From CAVSDF01 sp963726715 (GTDB lineage: Bacteria; Bacteroidota; Rhodothermia; Rhodothermales; BA12): a stretch of DNA of 64,000 nucleotides. Both the position numbers and the translations under genes were made by a program. Below are positions 44,675 to 53,922 of this stretch, one piece after another; the first letter of the stretch is position 1, and each line of letters starts with the position of its first letter. The stretch is taken from positions 62,001 to 126,000 of the forward strand of contig CAVSDF010000015.1 in NCBI GenBank assembly GCA_963726715.1, read 5' to 3'. Below the pieces are notes generated by a model. That model did no database searches and had not been told where the DNA came from. It worked only from the letters and a program-made list of their open reading frames with translations.

Positions 44675-45331
44675 TCATCGGCGGAGGGCGTCGCGGCCCG
44701 GCGCATCGAGGTTGCAGGGCACGTTCCAGACGCCGTCCGCGGCGCGCGTCGGCGCGCAGACGGTGAACGGGTTGCCGGTGCGGCGCTGCGCGGTTTGCCA
44801 CGCGCCGGTGAGGCGCGGGTCGTCGGCGAAGACGATCTCGCCCGCGTAGCGCTCGGTGTCGCCCGGACGCGCCATCGCGAGGTGGATGTGCTCGGGGTCG
44901 GGGCGTCCGGGGTACGGACCGGGCCGCGTCGTCTCGATGCGGTAGCGCCCGTCGGCGCCGGTTTCGAGCCATCCGCGCAGGCGCCCGTGCCGCGCCTCGT
45001 TGCCGCGCGGCGCGTCAGACGGCGTGTAGCGCCCGGCGGGGTCGGTGTGGTAGGCGTAGACGCGGACGCCGCCGAGTGCCCGCCCGGCCTCGTCGCGCAC
45101 GACGCCGACGATGCGCATCGGCTCGCCCGGCGAATCGTCGGCGGTCGACTCTCCGAGACGCATCGTGGCCGTGAGATCCGGCGGTGCCTCGGCGAGGCCG
45201 CACCACTCGCACGACGGCACCGGGGCAGCGGCCGGGGGTGGCGCGTCGGGCGGCGGCGAGGCGCCCGCGTGGCAGGCGGGGAGCGCGGCGACGGCGGCGA
45301 GGATGGCGACGGAAAGCGCGGAGCGGAGCAT
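44675..45331 (-). CDS. Intradiol ring-cleavage dioxygenase-like lipoprotein
   Basis: 218-aa predicted lipoprotein. Signal MLRSALSVAILAAVAALPAC with Cys at residue 20, then a Pro-rich linker containing a CEWC pair. The core (about 70-180) follows protocatechuate 3,4-dioxygenase beta-sandwich text: MRIVGVVRDEAGRALGGVRV, then YAYHTDPAGRYTP, a RLRGWLETGADGRYRIETTR strand pair, and DPEHIHLAMARPG carrying the His pair of the iron site. Several such exported Bacteroidota proteins have no known substrate. A GTG 60 codons upstream is open, but the signal peptide fixes the start at 45331. Confidence 0.72.
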   Translation of the reverse strand: MLRSALSVAILAAVAALPACHAGASPPPDAPPPAAAPVPSCEWCGLAEAPPDLTATMRLGESTADDSPGEPMRIVGVVRDEAGRALGGVRVYAYHTDPAGRYTPSDAPRGNEARHGRLRGWLETGADGRYRIETTRPGPYPGRPDPEHIHLAMARPGDTERYAGEIVFADDPRLTGAWQTAQRRTGNPFTVCAPTRAADGVWNVPCNLDAPGRDALRR

Positions 45332-45592
45332 CGGGCGAGGGGCGTGGAGTCCCCGGCAGGATCGCGCGCCGCGCACCGCCCGGTCCCGCTGAATCGGCGA
45401 ATGGGCGCGCCTCGTGCGACGAACGGCGCCGTCCGCGCGGTGAACGGCGGCGTCGTCCGGGACCGCCGATTCGGCTGCCCCCTCTAGACGGTTCGTCGAT
45501 CTCGGTCTCACGCCCCGCCCACGAATGCGCCTCTCACCCCTCGAATCGCGCGGAATCGGGGGCCAGGCGGGGCGTCAGGGGATGCCACCGGA

Positions 45593-46387
45593 TTACGCCC
45601 CGAGTCGGGCGTCGAGGGCGGCACGGTAGGCGCGGCCGATGCGGCGGACCGTGCCGTCGTCGAGGACGGCTTCGGCGTCGCCGCGGCTCAGGCGGCGCAC
45701 CTCGCGCACGGCGTCGGTGCGGACGAGCGCCGAGCGGTGGATGCGGACGAACACGTCGGGGTCGAGCGCGCGTTCGAGCGCCGCCATCGTCTGCCGGTGG
45801 AGGACGCTGCGCCCGTCGCCCATGTGCAGGCGCACGTAGTCGCCCTCGGCCTCGGCCCACCGCAAGCGCCGCGACGGCGACCGGCACCACACGGCCCGTC
45901 CCGCGCACGAGGAGGCGGTCGGCGTAGGCATGTGCGGCATCATCGGCCCGATCCCCGCCCGTCTCCTCCCGTCCGTCCCCGTCGCTGCGGAGCGCGCGGA
46001 CGGCCACGAAGGCGGCGCCCCACGCGAGCATCGTCCCGACCGGCATCGCCGCCGTCGCGAGCATCTTGGGCACGCCGTGGCGCCACAGGCCAACGACACT
46101 CCACGTGTCGAACGTCGCCGCGACGAGCGTCTGGTGGAGCGCGTGCCACGCGAGGCCGAGCGCCACGCCCGTCGCCACCGCCCGCGCCGCGCCCGATGCA
46201 GTGTGGCCACCGGCGTCCGTCGCAGCCACGGGCGCCACGCCGACGAGAGCGCGAGGCCGAGGAGTGCGAGCAGCCCCCGGTCCCACATCGCCACCGGCAG
46301 GCGCCACCACAGCAGCGCCGCCGCGAGCGTGGCGGCGAAGAACGCGCCCCACACGGCAATCTGGGCGCGGGCGAAGGGGAGGCGCAT
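45593..46387 (-). CDS. Membrane-anchored LytTR transcriptional regulator (two compensating frameshifts)
   Basis: About 264 aa after correction. The N-terminal part has about four hydrophobic helices (AQIAVWGAFFAATLAAALLW; GLLALLGLALSSAW; ATGVALGLAWHALHQTLVAA; MPVGTMLAWGAAFVAVRALR). The C-terminal LytTR DNA-binding domain (about 165-264) reads RWAEAEGDYVRLHMGDG, DPDVFVRIHRSALV and GRAYRAALDARL. The middle section is in a different frame from both ends, so single-base errors near 46230 and 45870 cancel out. Such proteins lack a receiver domain and are regulated in the membrane. pdxA lies upstream, 125 nt away on the same strand. Confidence 0.72.
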   Translation of the reverse strand: MRLPFARAQIAVWGAFFAATLAAALLWWRLPVAMWDRGLLALLGLALSSAWRPWLRRTPVATLHRARRGRWRRAWRSASRGTRSTRRSSRRRSTRGVSLACGATACPRCSRRRRCRSGRCSRGAPPSWPSARSAATGTDGRRRAGIGPMMPHMPTPTASSCAGRAVWCRSPSRRLRWAEAEGDYVRLHMGDGRSVLHRQTMAALERALDPDVFVRIHRSALVRTDAVREVRRLSRGDAEAVLDDGTVRRIGRAYRAALDARLGA

Positions 46388-46406
46388 CGGATCGACGGAG
46401 ACGCGG

Positions 46407-46413
46407 GAAGGTA
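46407..46413 (-). promoter_or_regulatory. Putative -7 box upstream of the LytTR gene
   Basis: TACCTTC on the minus strand, 19 nt before the ATG at 46387, one base from the TACCTTG boxes of other genes. Confidence 0.3.
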
Positions 46414-46512
46414 ATCGGCGCGCTGCCGACCCCGAACGGCCGCTTCGACTGCTTCGCACGGCAGGCTTCGGGACCGACCCTTCGACAGCCGATGGCACCC
46501 CCGGCGCCCGCG

Positions 46513-47560
46513 TCAGCGCGTGGCGGCGGCGGTGTGGCGGCGGCGGGAGAGGTCGGTGGCGAGGCGGCAGGCGGCGCGCATCGAGGCGGGGTCGGCGCGG
46601 CCCTGCCCGGCGATGGCGTAGGCGGTGCCGTGGTCGGGCGAGGTGCGCACGATGGGCAGGCCGATGGTCGCGTTGACGCCGGTTTCGAAGGCGAGGGCCT
46701 TGAACGGGCCGAGGCCCTGGTCGTGGTACATCGCGAGGACGGCGTCGTAGCGGGCGACGCCCGGCAGGCCGGTCGAGACGGCGGCGAAGAAGCCGTCGGC
46801 GGGGAACGGACCGTCGGTGGCGAGGCCCTCGGCCACGCAGGCGGCGATGGCGGGGGCGATGACCTCGATCTCCTCGCGCCCGATCACGCCGCCGTCGCCC
46901 GCGTGCGGGTTGAGGCCGAGCACGGCGACGCTCGGATGCGCGATGCCGAAGTCGCGCCGCAGGCTCCGCTCGAGCGTCCGCCGCCGCGCGAGGATCGCCT
47001 CGACGGTGACGGCGTCGGCGACGCGGCGCAGCGGCACGTGGACCGTGACGAGCGCCACGCGCAGGTCGCCGGCGACGAGCAGCATCACTTCGTCGGTGAC
47101 GCTGCAGAGGCGGGCGATGAACTCGGTGTGGCCCGGCACGTCGTGCCCGGCGTGCGAGATCGCCTCCTTGGAGATCGGCGCGGTGACGACGGCGTCGGCC
47201 TCGCCCGCGAGGCACAGGCGCGTCGCCGCCTCGACGGCCCGCATCGAGAGCGCCCCGCCCGCCGCCGTCGGACGCCCCCACGGCACCTCGCCATCGCCCT
47301 CCTCCGACACGTCGAGCACCGGCAGGGCGCCGCGCGCGAGGACGGCGTCGGCCTCGGCGGTGTCCTCGACGGTCTCGAACGTGAGCGGCCGGTCGAGCCG
47401 CGCCGCGTGCGCCCGCGCCACGCTCCACGCTGCCGACGAGGAGCGGACGGTACCGGTCGTCGCCGTGCGTGTCGAGCGCCCCGAACGTCACCTCCGGCCC
47501 GATGCCGCCGGGGTCTCCGAGCGTGACGGCGAGAAGCGGGCGGTAGGCGGAGGTCGTCAT
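46513..47560 (-). CDS. pdxA: 4-hydroxythreonine-4-phosphate dehydrogenase (frameshifted)
   Basis: Enzyme of vitamin B6 synthesis that oxidises 4-phosphohydroxy-L-threonine. The N-terminus LLAVTLGDPGGIGPEVTFGA, metal/substrate motifs APISKEAISHAGHDVPGHTE and the C-terminal LAMYHDQGLGPFKALAFETG, VNATIGLPIVRTSPDHGTAY are unambiguous. A single-base shift near 47425 splits the N-terminal 45 residues from the rest (VGS / RAHAARLDRPLTF). Corrected length is about 348 aa, normal for PdxA. The ATG at 47560 precedes TTSAYRPLLAV. No pdxJ is nearby. Confidence 0.9.
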
Positions 47561-47665
47561 GGCAGGCAGGTCGGGAGGCAGAGGCGCCGATCGGGACACC
47601 TCGGAGCGGTACCTCACCCGCACGCCCGCCCCGCCCCGCCGGGTCCCGCGCGCACACCGCGACCG

Positions 47666-48060
47666 TCAATCCGTCGCTTCGCCTTCCTCCGCGGCACCTC
47701 TATCGCCAGCCGCCCGCAGCCGCACGCTCAGCGCGGCCATCGTGAGCGGTCGCCAAAGGAGCGGGAGCACGAGTACGAACGAAAGCGGATAGAGCCACCG
47801 CAACAGCTCCGCTAGGGCAAGCATCCGAGCACGACCGCGCGCCCACCGTTGAATGCCAGCGACGCCCACCAGAACCATGGCGACCGTGCCGCCTCCCTCG
47901 GACGCTCTACGTACCCCTTGAGCAGCCACGGACCAACTGCCCAACGAGCGCCGAGGCCGAACGAGGGCGGGGAGTCCGTGCGTCGCCTCTGAGCGAGGCC
48001 GCGAGATCCTAAGCACTCCGACAGAGCCGAGATAGGCAGCGACGAGGGAGGCGGACCCGC
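47666..48060 (-). pseudogene. Small membrane protein remnant, array copy 3
   Basis: Hydrophobic segments in three frames assemble into one about 115-aa protein: SASLVAAYLGSVGVLRI, then SFGLGARWAVGPWLLKGYVE, PWFWWASLAFNGG, and LALAELLRWLYPLSFVLVLP, LLWRPLTMAALSVRLRAAGD to the stop at 47666. Its DNA aligns with copy 1 (48201-48476) around TGGCTGCT, GGGCGTCG and ATGGCCGCGCTGAGC. At least two frame breaks are present. Either a decayed gene or one damaged by sequence errors. Confidence 0.45.
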
Positions 48061-48120
48061 ACTGCCTGCGTGCCCCAACCCGGCACATCGTCAATCTGAC
48101 CGCAGCCTCGTCGCCTCACC

Positions 48121-48170
48121 GCCGTCGCCAGGCACCCGCACCACGCGCTGAGCGCGGCCATCGTGACGGT
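48121..48170 (-). pseudogene. Remnant of array copy 2 (C-terminal end only)
   Basis: About 50 bp matching the conserved C-terminal block of copies 1 and 3 (VTMAALSAWCGCLATA against LTMAALSVRLRAAGD), with nothing upstream of it recognisable. Confidence 0.35.
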
Positions 48171-48200
48171 CCATCGGTTTACTCCGCCGCCCCGGCGCTT

Positions 48201-48476
48201 TCAGCGATCTCGACCCGCCAGAAACGCCGCGTGAAGGCTCAGCGCCGCCATCACCCCCGTCCACAGCACACCGGGCAGCGCGAGGAGTCCCGTCCCCGAT
48301 TCAAGCAGCGCCACAGTGTACCCGACGAAACCGACCGCATTGAATGCCACCGACACCCACCAGAACGCCCAGCGGCCGCATCGCTCCTCGCTTCACGTCC
48401 AGGTAGCCGTACAGCAGCCAGACGCCGAAGGCGCGAGGACGAGAATCACCAGCACGAACAAGCCAACGTCGGACAT
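48201..48476 (-). CDS. Small membrane protein, array copy 1 (two frame breaks)
   Basis: From the ATG at 48476, MSDVGLFVLVILVLAP is followed in another frame by FGVWLLYGYLDVKRGAMR and in a third by RWAFWWVSVAFNAVGFVGYT, ALLESGTGLLALPGVLWTGV and MAALSLHAAFLAGRDR, ending at 48201. Net length is a multiple of three (92 codons), so two indels cancel. Repaired, it is a 91-residue protein with about three membrane helices. It is the best-preserved member of the tandem set. Function unknown. It follows pepA on the same strand after 137 nt. Confidence 0.45.
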
Positions 48477-48492
48477 CTGACATCCAGAGCGG

Positions 48493-48560
48493 CTAGCGCG
48501 AAGGCATAGCGCGCAGAACCAGCGCCGCGACGCTGACCCAAAACATCCACGGGCGATCCG
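48493..48560 (-). pseudogene. Remnant of array copy 4
   Basis: Short fragment reading DRPWMFWVSVAALVLRAMPS before a TAG at 48493-48495, similar to RWAFWWVSVAFNAVG of copy 1 and PWFWWASLAFN of copy 3. No start or other half is present. Confidence 0.3.
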
Positions 48561-48613
48561 TTCGAGGCGCTCGGCGGGTGGGGCCAGCGGTTCGGGTGCC
48601 GGGGGAGGAGACG

Positions 48614-50123
48614 TCACTTCTTGACTTTCTTCGGCGCCGAGTACTCGCGGAGGAACTCGACGAGCAGGCGCACGCCGAAGCCGGTGCCGCCGACGGGGCG
48701 GTAGGGCTTGGCCTTGTGCAGGAACGCCGGCCCGGCGATGTCGAGGTGCACCCACGGGTAGTCGGTGAAGGCCTCCAGGAACTTGCCGGCGGTGATCGAG
48801 CCCGCCTCGCGCCCGCCGATGTTCTTCATGTCGGCGACCGTGCTCTCGAGCTGCCGCGCGTAGTGCGCGTGCATCGGCAGCCGCGCGACCCAGTCGCCCG
48901 AGCGCTCGCCCGCGCGTTCGAAGGCGTCGAGGCGCTCGGTGGACGCCCCGCGGTCGTTCGTCATCACGCGCGCCGACCTCGCTGCCGAGGGCGACGACCT
49001 GCGCGCCGGTGAGCGTGGCGATGTCGACGACCAGTTCGGGGTTGTAGGTTTTGGCGTACGAGAGCGCGTCGGCGAGGATCAGGCGGCCCTCGGCGTCGGT
49101 GTTGAGCACCTCGACGGTCGAGCCGTTGTGCATCCGGATCACGTCGCCGGGCACGTAGGCGTTCTCGCCGGGGCGGTTGTCGGTCGCCGGGATGAGGCCG
49201 ACGAGGTAGACCGGCAGGCCCAGCCGCGCGACGGCCTCGAACGTGCCGACGACGGCGGCGGCGCCGGACATGTCGGCCTTCATGTGGTCCATCGAGTCCG
49301 GCGTCGGCTTGAGGCTCAGGCCGCCGGTGTCGAAGGTGACGCCCTTGCCGACGAGCACGATGGGCTTCTCGTTGACGGGGTTCTCGGGGACGTATTCGAG
49401 GATCGTGAACGTCGGCGGCTCCATCGAGCCGAGGTTGACGGCGAGCAGGCCGCCCATCTTCTCGTCTTCGATGACCTTCTTGTCCCACACCGACACCTCG
49501 AAGCCGTGCTTCTTGCCGATGCGCTCGATCTCGCGCGCAAACTGCGTGGCGGTCTTCTCGTTGGGGCTGCGGTTGACGAGGTCGCGGGCCGTCGAGACGG
49601 CCTCCGCCACCAGACGCCCGCGCTCGGCGCCGCGGCGCCCGATGCGGTCGGCGCGGTCGGCGTGGAGGACGATGCGCTCGGTGCCCTTGAAGTTGTCGCT
49701 CGTCTCCTGCGTCTTGTAGCGCGTGTAGCGGTACGAGGCGAGCACGAAGCCCTCGACGAACGCCTGCCCGATGGTGTCGGTGTCGATGCCGATCTCGGGC
49801 ACGGTGAAGGCGACGGTCTCGGCCTTGAGGTTCCGCGCCTCGACGGAGACGAGGGCCGCGGCGCGGCGAAGCGAATCCGCATCGACGCGCGCCGCATCTC
49901 CGAGGCCGACGAGGAGGAAGCGCTTGCTGCGGGCGCGGTCGGGGTAGACGAGGAGCACGCGCTCTTCGGAGCCGTCGAAGTCGTCGATGGCGCGGCGGAA
50001 GCCTTCGCCCATGGCGTCGGCGAGGGCGTCGAGTGAGGCGCGCGTGGCCTCGCTGGTGAGGGAAACGGCGACGAGATCGACGTCGAGTTCGTGGAGGGCA
50101 AGCGAGGTGACGGAGACCTTCAT
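48614..50123 (-). CDS. pepA: Leucyl aminopeptidase PepA, M17 family (frameshifted)
   Basis: About 502-aa cytosolic, hexameric metalloaminopeptidase. Metal-binding motifs are complete: VGKGVTFDTGGLSLKP, DMSGAAAV, and NTDAEGRLILADAL, with the family signature block NTDAEGRL. The N-terminal domain (residues 1-150) is the normal PepA macro-like domain. One surplus base near 48966 breaks the frame after GSEVGA; the C-terminus (VMTNDRGASTERLDAFERAG, HLDIAGPAFLHKAKPYRPVG) continues in another frame. Corrected length is normal. The ATG at 50123 fits MKVSVTSLALHE. Confidence 0.92.
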
Positions 50124-50235
50124 GGAGGGGCGGAGGGTGTGTTGAAATCGGGGTGCCGGGGCCGGAAAACCGGGCGGCGAAGGGGAGAGAGCGGTGGACG
50201 CGGCCTCAGGAGGCATCGCCCCGAGAGGCATCGCC

Positions 50236-51318
50236 TCAGGAGGCGCGGGCGTTGAACTTCTCCCGGAGGAGGTCGCGGAGGGCGGCATCGTCGCCCTCGC
50301 CCGCGTCGCCATCCTCGTCGGCATCGGCGAGGCCGAGGTGACGGGGCGCGGCGGCGAGCACCTGCCGCACGACGCGCTCGAAGAGGGCCTTCGGCACGAA
50401 CGCACCCGACGCCTGCGCGTGGCCGCCGCCGCCGAACGCCCGCGCCCACCCGTTGACGGCGGTGCCGGCCTTGGAGCGGAACGACATCTTGACGCCCGCC
50501 GCCGTCTCGGTGAAGAGCACGGCCGCCACGACGCCCTCGACCGAGAGCGCGTAGTTGACGAAGCCCTCGGTCTCGTCGGTGTGCGCGTCGCTCTGCCGCA
50601 GCATCCGCACCGGCATCTGCATCGAGGCGACCTTGCCGCCGTGGTGGAGGGCGACGGTGTCGAGCGCGCGGGCGAGCAGGCGGAGCGCGCCGAGGCGGCG
50701 GTTGTCGTAGACGGCGTCGTGGACGGCGGGCACGTTCACACCGGCGGCGAGGAGGTCGGCGGCGAGGCGGTGGACGGACGGCGTCGTGTTCGAGAAGCGG
50801 AACGAGCCGGTGTCGGTCATCAGGCCCGTGTAGAGCAGCGTCGCCGCGTCGGCATCGAGCGCGACGCCTGCCTCGGCGAACAGTTCGGCGACGAGTTCGG
50901 CAGTCGACGACGCGCTCTCGCGGGCGTAGGCGGCGGCGAACCACGTCTCCGGATGCGTGTGGTGGTCGACGAGGAAGTGCTCGGCGTCACCCGAGCGCCA
51001 CATCGACTCCATCCGTCCGGTGCGCGCGGCGGTGTTGCCGTCGAGGAGCACGCGGGCCGTCGCGGCGGCGATGACGGCCTGCTGCGCGGCGTCGGCGGGG
51101 TCGTAGACGACGAGCCGGTCGACGTCGGGGAGGAAGGCGAGCGTGTCGGGCGCCGGGTCGGAGACGACGACGGTGGCGGTGCGCCCAAGGGCCGTCAGCA
51201 TCCGGGCGAACGCGAGGGCCGAGCCGACGGCGTCGCCGTCCGGGCGCACGTGGGTCGTGAGGACGAACCGGTCGTGGGCGAGGAGGCGGTCGAGGAAGGG
51301 CCGGGCGGCGAGGTGCAC
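50236..51318 (-). CDS. DHH-DHHA1 phosphoesterase, NrnA-like oligoribonuclease/pAp phosphatase
   Basis: About 360-aa enzyme of the NrnA type, degrading short oligoribonucleotides and 3'-phosphoadenosine 5'-phosphate. The DHH domain has LTTHVRPDGDAVGSALA, LVDHHTHPETWF and LMTDTGSFRFSN; the DHHA1 domain ends with AFGGGGHAQASGAFV. The start is uncertain: a GTG at 51318 (VHLAARPFLDRLLAHDRF) gives the standard N-terminus; an ATG further upstream would add about 45 residues of repeat-derived sequence. A C-terminal acidic tail (DADEDGDAGEGDD) is unusual. It is convergent with nothing; pepA follows 112 nt downstream on the same strand. Confidence 0.85.
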   Translation of the reverse strand: MHLAARPFLDRLLAHDRFVLTTHVRPDGDAVGSALAFARMLTALGRTATVVVSDPAPDTLAFLPDVDRLVVYDPADAAQQAVIAAATARVLLDGNTAARTGRMESMWRSGDAEHFLVDHHTHPETWFAAAYARESASSTAELVAELFAEAGVALDADAATLLYTGLMTDTGSFRFSNTTPSVHRLAADLLAAGVNVPAVHDAVYDNRRLGALRLLARALDTVALHHGGKVASMQMPVRMLRQSDAHTDETEGFVNYALSVEGVVAAVLFTETAAGVKMSFRSKAGTAVNGWARAFGGGGHAQASGAFVPKALFERVVRQVLAAAPRHLGLADADEDGDAGEGDDAALRDLLREKFNARAS

Positions 51319-51460
51319 GGGGAGGTAGGGAAGCGCGTCAGAAAGGGCGGTGAACCCCCGCGCCCGTCCGCAGGATTCGGCACGCGGCCGATGGCGCAGT
51401 GGCGTTGCAGTTGGGGCGCCGCCGACCGCGCCCGCAGCCGGCGCCATCGCCACCGGGGGC

Positions 51461-51489
51461 GTAGAGACGCATCGGCGATGCGTCTCTAC
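51461..51489. repeat. GTAGAGACGCAT palindrome, copy b
   Basis: GTAGAGACGCAT, loop CGGCG, ATGCGTCTCTAC, identical to 30732-30760. On the minus strand it provides the TAG stop codon (51486-51488) of the deacetylase-family gene. Confidence 0.8.
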
Positions 51490-52637
51490 CGGTCGCGCAC
51501 CGCATCCGCGCCCCACACGCCCGCCATCCCCGCGAGCAGCGCCGCCACCGTCGCGCGGTTGGCCGCCTCGACGCCCTCGCCCGATGGCCGCGCGGGCGCG
51601 TCGTGGAAGGTCTCGCTCAGGTGCACCGGCACGCGCGGCTGCCACGCCGCCCGCCACGCCTCGGGGATGCGCTCGGGAAGGGGACGACCGGCGAGGACGT
51701 GCCAGACGATCGCCCACATCCGAGGAGCCGCGTCCATGTGGTAGCCGCCGCCGAGCGTCGCGACGAGGCGCCCGTCGGTGTGCGCGTCGGCGAGGGCGAG
51801 GATGCGGCGCGCGAGCGCTTCGAAGGCGTGCGACGAGAGCGCGAGGTGCGCGAGCGGGTCGTAGCGGTGCGTGTCGGCGCCGACCTCGACGACGAGCACA
51901 TCGGGCCGAAACCACGCGAGCGCGCGTGGGACGACGGCGTCGAAGGCCTCCAGGTACGAGGCGTCGGCGGTGCCGCGGGCGAGCGGGACGTTGACGACGG
52001 TGCCAAGCGCCGCGCCGCGCCCGCGGTCGTCGATGTCGCCGGTGCCGGGGTAGAGGGAGCGGCCGGACTCGTGGATCGAGATCGTCATCACGTCGGCATC
52101 GTCCTCGAAGAACGCCTCGACGCCGTCGCCGTGGTGGACGTCGATGTCGAGGTAGGCGACGCGCAGGCGGGCCGCGCGAAGGCGCCGGATGCCGAGGGCG
52201 TGGTCGTTGTAGACGCAGAAGCCCGCCGAGCGCGCCGGGTGGGCGTGGTGGAGGCCCCCGCCGAGCGAGATCGCGCGCCGCGCCCGTCCGCTCGCCACCG
52301 CATCAGCGGCCTCGACGGTGCCGCCGCAGAGGCGCCGCGTCGCCGCGTCCATCCCGGCGAAGACCGGCACGTCGCCATCGCCAAGCCCGAACGCGAGCCA
52401 CGCATCCGACCACGCGCCGTGCGAGGCCGCGACGACCGCATCGACGAGCGCGCCGTCGTGCTCGGCCCGCACCGCCGCCTCGGTGACGGGCACGGGCGTG
52501 GTGAAGGCCGCCACATCGACGCCCGTCGCGGCGAGGAGGTCGACGAGCATCTGCTGCCGGAGCGGGCTGAAGGGGTGCCCCTCGCCGAAGTCGTAGGCGC
52601 GGTAGGCGTCGTCGTAGACGGTGTGGAGGTCGGTCAC
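51486..52637 (-). CDS. Histone deacetylase family protein (AcuC-like)
   Basis: 383-aa zinc hydrolase of the arginase/deacetylase fold. The active-site features are visible: the His pair in GGGLHHAHPARSAGFCVYND, the zinc motif DIDVHHGDGVEAFF, DVLVVEVGADTHRYDPL and the late GGGYHMD. Bacterial members deacetylate acetyl-CoA synthetase (AcuC) or polyamines; the substrate here is not known. The length is normal. The stop codon comes from the palindrome repeat at 51461. The ATG at 52637 gives MTDLHTVYDDAYRAYDFGEG, typical of the family. Upstream lies a 300-nt gap. Confidence 0.87.
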   Translation of the reverse strand: MTDLHTVYDDAYRAYDFGEGHPFSPLRQQMLVDLLAATGVDVAAFTTPVPVTEAAVRAEHDGALVDAVVAASHGAWSDAWLAFGLGDGDVPVFAGMDAATRRLCGGTVEAADAVASGRARRAISLGGGLHHAHPARSAGFCVYNDHALGIRRLRAARLRVAYLDIDVHHGDGVEAFFEDDADVMTISIHESGRSLYPGTGDIDDRGRGAALGTVVNVPLARGTADASYLEAFDAVVPRALAWFRPDVLVVEVGADTHRYDPLAHLALSSHAFEALARRILALADAHTDGRLVATLGGGYHMDAAPRMWAIVWHVLAGRPLPERIPEAWRAAWQPRVPVHLSETFHDAPARPSGEGVEAANRATVAALLAGMAGVWGADAVRDR

Positions 52638-52945
52638 GGGTGGATCGGGGTCGAAAGAGAGCGCTCCGAACGCCCCGCCGGGCGTGCGGATCGGCGGCGA
52701 CGGCAGATGCGCGCAGAGACCGGGAGCGCGGCGGGGAGGCTGAGGGGTCGCGTTCCAGCCCCCAACGGTCGCCCGCGCACCCCCACCGGTTGGCCCGTGA
52801 TGAGCCGCCGAATCGCGGGCGCCTTCACGTCCTCCTCACCCTTCGCCCGTGAAGGCATCTCTAACGAATCCAACGACCGCGAGCTATCCGACGCTTCGTA
52901 ACAAGTCCGTTGCAAATGACCCACACGAGCGGGCGTTAAGCGAAG
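52638..52945. other. Divergent intergenic region
   Basis: 308 nt between the deacetylase and RlpA genes. It contains no supported gene. The right end (52890-52975) is comparatively AT-rich, with TATCGTTTG at 52967-52975, a possible -7 box (one base longer than TAnnTTTG) for rlpA. Confidence 0.35.
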
Positions 52946-53854
52946 GTGCTTCACACGGCGGGGCCGTATCGTTTGCGCTTGACGATCACTCACCGCTACT
53001 TCCTTGTGACGACCGACCCCCGCCTCGCCGGCCCCCGTGCGACCTCGCATCCCTCCTTCGACACGCCGCGCCGCTTCACCGCCGCGCGCCGTCTGCAAAG
53101 CGGATTCGCCGTCGTCGCACTCGTGGTCGTGGGAGCGGGCGCGCACCGCGCAGGCTGGCTCGGCGCCGACGCGCTCGCCCCCGAGCGGACCTTGCAGACG
53201 GCCCGCGTGCCCGTCGCCGCCGTCCGCGCGACCGCATCCGTCGCCGCCGCCGACCTCGATCCCGGCACCTCCCGTCGCGCCCTCCGCGCCGACGCCCTGA
53301 CCCGCGGCACGGCGACGCCCGCGCCTGCCGAGGCTGCCATTCTCACCGCGCCGACGCCGGCCCCGGCATCCAGTCGCGCCGCCGACGCTGCCGAGGGGAC
53401 CGCCACCGCCGATGCGGACGCCTCCGCAAGCGCCGAGCGCGGCACAGCCTTCGCCACGGGCGTAGCGAGCTACTACGGCAGCGAACTTGCCGGGCGCCGG
53501 ACGGCCTCGGGCGAACGCTTCAATCCCAACGCGATGACCGCCGCGCACCGCACGCTCCCGCTCGGCACCCGCCTCCGCGTGACGAACTCGGCCAACGGCA
53601 AGTCCGTCGTCGTGCGCGTCAACGACCGCGGGCCGTTCGCGCGGGGTCGCATCCTCGACCTCTCGCACGCCGCCGCCCGCGTCATCGGCCTCGTCAGCCG
53701 CGGCCACGGCTCGGTCTCCATCGAACGTCTCGGCCGCGCCTCCCGCGCCGAACGCGATGCCCAGACCGCCGCTGAGCTCCCCACCGTCTCGCCTCGCGCC
53801 GCCGCGCCCAGCGCGGAGACGCCCGCGCCCGACACGACGGCCGCGCAGAACTGA
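52946..53854 (+). CDS. rlpA: RlpA-like septal-ring lytic transglycosylase
   Basis: About 300-aa predicted exported protein with a double-psi beta-barrel domain (about 170-260): ATGVASYYGSELAGRRTASG, AMTAAHRTLPLGTRLRVTN and VVVRVNDRGPFARGRILDLS are the classic RlpA motifs, with the catalytic Asp region. A membrane helix (VVALVVVGAGAHRAG) near the N-terminus replaces a cleaved signal. No SPOR domain is present; the C-terminal tail is Ala/Pro-rich. The start is uncertain: a GTG at 53006 would fit a promoter at 52967 better than the GTG at 52946. It cuts denuded glycan at division sites in its relatives. Confidence 0.82.
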   Translation: MLHTAGPYRLRLTITHRYFLVTTDPRLAGPRATSHPSFDTPRRFTAARRLQSGFAVVALVVVGAGAHRAGWLGADALAPERTLQTARVPVAAVRATASVAAADLDPGTSRRALRADALTRGTATPAPAEAAILTAPTPAPASSRAADAAEGTATADADASASAERGTAFATGVASYYGSELAGRRTASGERFNPNAMTAAHRTLPLGTRLRVTNSANGKSVVVRVNDRGPFARGRILDLSHAAARVIGLVSRGHGSVSIERLGRASRAERDAQTAAELPTVSPRAAAPSAETPAPDTTAAQN

Positions 53855-53874
53855 CGGCGCCACGCCCGCGCACA

Positions 53875-53909
53875 CGACGCCCCGACGGTCCTTCACCGCC
53901 GGGGCGTCG
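53875..53909. terminator. Bidirectional terminator between rlpA and nadC
   Basis: CGACGCCCCG (53875-53884) pairs with CGGGGCGTCG (53900-53909), 10 bp, the inner ACGG/CCG extending it. It lies between convergent genes with few T residues on the plus side; stem strength suggests a shared terminator. Confidence 0.55.
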
Positions 53910-53922
53910 CTGCATTCAGGCG

